This document shows positions 63,484-64,000 of a stretch of 64,000 nt of DNA, piece by piece. Made by a program: the position numbers and the translations under genes. Every line of letters begins with the position of its first letter. Positions within the stretch are counted from its first letter, which is position 1. This DNA comes from Tetradesmus obliquus. Taxonomy: Eukaryota > Chlorophyta > Chlorophyceae > Sphaeropleales > Scenedesmaceae. Below the pieces are notes generated by a model. The model had not been told where the DNA came from. It did not search any database and was given only the letters and a program-made list of their open reading frames with translations. The DNA lies in NCBI GenBank assembly GCA_030272155.1, contig CP126203.1, positions 434,001 to 498,000 on the forward strand. Reading direction: 5' to 3'.

Positions 63484-64000
63484 ACATGGAACTGGAAGCC
63501 GCCTCCCCCTGGGCCACCAGGGCCCCCAGGGCCTCCCTGCTTCAGGCCCTCCTCACCAAACTGCACGGTACGGAACAGCATGCGGAGTGACGCAAAAGAA
63601 AACAGCAAACAGAGCAGCACAGCTTGCACTAGCATGCACACCACAAAGCAGAGCTACTATGCATCCCACCAACTGGCTGGCTGGCAGGCCGGCAGGTATT
63701 GAGCGCCGCTCTGCTCTGGTTGTACATGCGCTTGATGACACTGCTTCTGCTGTTGTTGAGTGCTCACTATAAATACAGACCCACCTGGCCGTACATGCGC
63801 CGCTTTTCAGGGTCTGACAGTGTCTCATATGCAGCAATGCTTTTGCATCTGACTCCTGCAGGACCACTGCTTTTCTGTTGCATCAAGACCCACCTGGTCG
63901 TACATGCGCCGCTTCTCAGGGTCAGACAGCGTCTCATACGCAGCAGCAACCTCCTTGAAGCGGTCTTCTGCCTTCTTCTTGTCGCCCGTGTGCCTATCAG
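59915..64000 (-). CDS. ER J-domain / thioredoxin / SAP-like protein, 5' end off the edge
   Basis: Seven exons on minus, incomplete at the right edge: 63894-64000, 63486-63560, 63048-63138, 62625-62821, 61515-61652, 60385-60847 and 59915-60147. All are in phase, about 434 residues in view. Order of domains: the end of a J domain (D R of HPD at the edge, then [22 protein letters not shown]), which stimulates Hsp70; a Gly/Phe-rich region ([14 protein letters not shown]); a thioredoxin domain with [11 protein letters not shown] and cis-proline in GYPTI; a second, CxxC-less thioredoxin-like stretch; and a C-terminal SAP-like segment ([20 protein letters not shown]) resembling the MANF/CDNF C-domain. 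The end is KQEL, a KDEL-type ER retention signal. It probably links BiP chaperoning with disulfide chemistry in the ER lumen. Plant TMS1/ERdj3A is the nearest concept I know. The signal peptide lies outside the window. Confidence 0.9.
60920..60998 (-). repeat. Echo of J/Trx-gene exon 6 5' edge, with acceptor
   Basis: Upstream of the sixth exon in view (starting 60847, minus) ~68 bp repeat its start and CTGCAG acceptor almost exactly (cgcggctatcccacaatcat...). The copy diverges after 'taccaggg'. Confidence 0.94.
61258..61375 (-). repeat. Echo of J/Trx-gene thioredoxin exon 3' edge, with donor
   Basis: About 85 bp repeat the end of the exon at 61515-61652 (gccttgagcgactcagc ... tctcacccttgcgct as read on plus) and keep the GTGAGA donor. 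It does not include the CGHC codons. Confidence 0.93.
61658..61702 (-). repeat. (CAG)n / minus-strand (CTG)n before thioredoxin exon
   Basis: On the minus strand this pure CTG run directly precedes the CGTCAG acceptor of the thioredoxin exon, acting as its pyrimidine tract. Further imperfect CAG/AAG repeats continue to 61745. Confidence 0.9.
61860..62560 (-). repeat. Array: five echoes of J/Trx-gene exon 4 3' edge, with donors
   Basis: On plus, the donor-proximal word 'ctcaccaggtacagcca' recurs at about 62368, 62258, 62128, 62003 and 61868 (parent 62621). The nearest copy covers ~180 bp of the exon; the others 30-50 bp. Related intron words (acacagcaacgctgca, caacagt) are shared. Confidence 0.93.
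63451..63482 (-). repeat. (CTG)n run after the second J/Trx exon in view
   Basis: The run begins 4 bp inside the intron donor of the exon at 63486-63560. On minus it reads GTGAG followed by CAG repeats. Confidence 0.88.
63775..63840 (-). repeat. Echo of J-domain exon 3' edge, with donor
   Basis: About 55 bp repeat the J-domain exon end (ctggccgtacatgcgccgct ... tctcatatgcagca on plus) with GTGGGT donor, 110 bp downstream of the parent. The codon before the donor-proximal Gln reads Gly instead of Asp. Confidence 0.93.

Noticed and set aside
2400..63500. CRISPR array or bacterial mobile element interpretation of the regular repeats
   Set aside because: The repeats are copies of neighbouring exon edges in spliced eukaryotic genes, not constant repeats with unique spacers.

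Overview
The window is nuclear DNA from a green alga, most likely a chlorophyte of the Chlorophyceae (a Scenedesmus/Sphaeropleales-like relative would fit). Four features point there: many short exons with GT-AG introns, TGTAA poly(A) signals, pervasive CAG/CTG trinucleotide runs giving poly-Q and poly-A tracts, and plant-type gene content (ferredoxin FdC1, ATP-citrate lyase B subunit, RIK/KHDC4). There are no operons. Gene models were built by hand, joining open frames at splice sites that keep phase and family homology.

Layout: a KHDC4/RIK-like KH-domain RNA-binding protein (minus, about 2.1-7.25 kb) diverges from a Cys/His zinc-finger protein (plus, 7.5-10.1 kb). A gene-poor stretch (10.1-14.5 kb) carries a small inverted-repeat element. 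Then come, on plus, the ubiquitin-shuttle protease DDI1 (14.5-19.1 kb), a 70-residue coiled-coil protein (19.6 kb), the ER thiol oxidase ERO1 (21.4-26.5 kb) and ATP-citrate lyase B (27.9-35.7 kb). A fragment of mitochondrial small-subunit rRNA lies at 36.5-36.8 kb (a NUMT). A giant, essentially intronless armadillo-repeat gene (minus, 38.8-44.6 kb) follows, then a 14-exon homologue of NELF-B/COBRA1 (plus, 46.9-57.0 kb). Tail to tail with it is ferredoxin FdC1 (minus, 58.1-59.3 kb), and the right edge holds the 3' part of a J-domain/thioredoxin/SAP-like ER protein ending in KQEL (minus, 59.9 kb to beyond the edge).

The most unusual property is architectural. Seven of the multi-exon genes have introns filled with partial copies ('echoes') of the adjacent exon edge, about 75 by my count. 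Echoes of an exon's 5' edge lie upstream of it and keep the acceptor. Echoes of its 3' edge lie downstream and keep the donor. No echo I inspected has both splice sites. Several form head-to-tail arrays with 105-140 bp periods. The intronless armadillo gene shows the same tandem-duplication habit inside its coding sequence (129-bp repeats, with 606/645/1251-bp higher-order duplications).

Functionally the genes are mostly housekeeping. ERO1 and the J-domain/thioredoxin protein both act in oxidative protein folding in the ER, DDI1 in ubiquitin-dependent proteolysis, ACLB in cytosolic acetyl-CoA supply, FdC1 in plastid electron transfer, and NELF-B and KHDC4 in transcription elongation and RNA processing.
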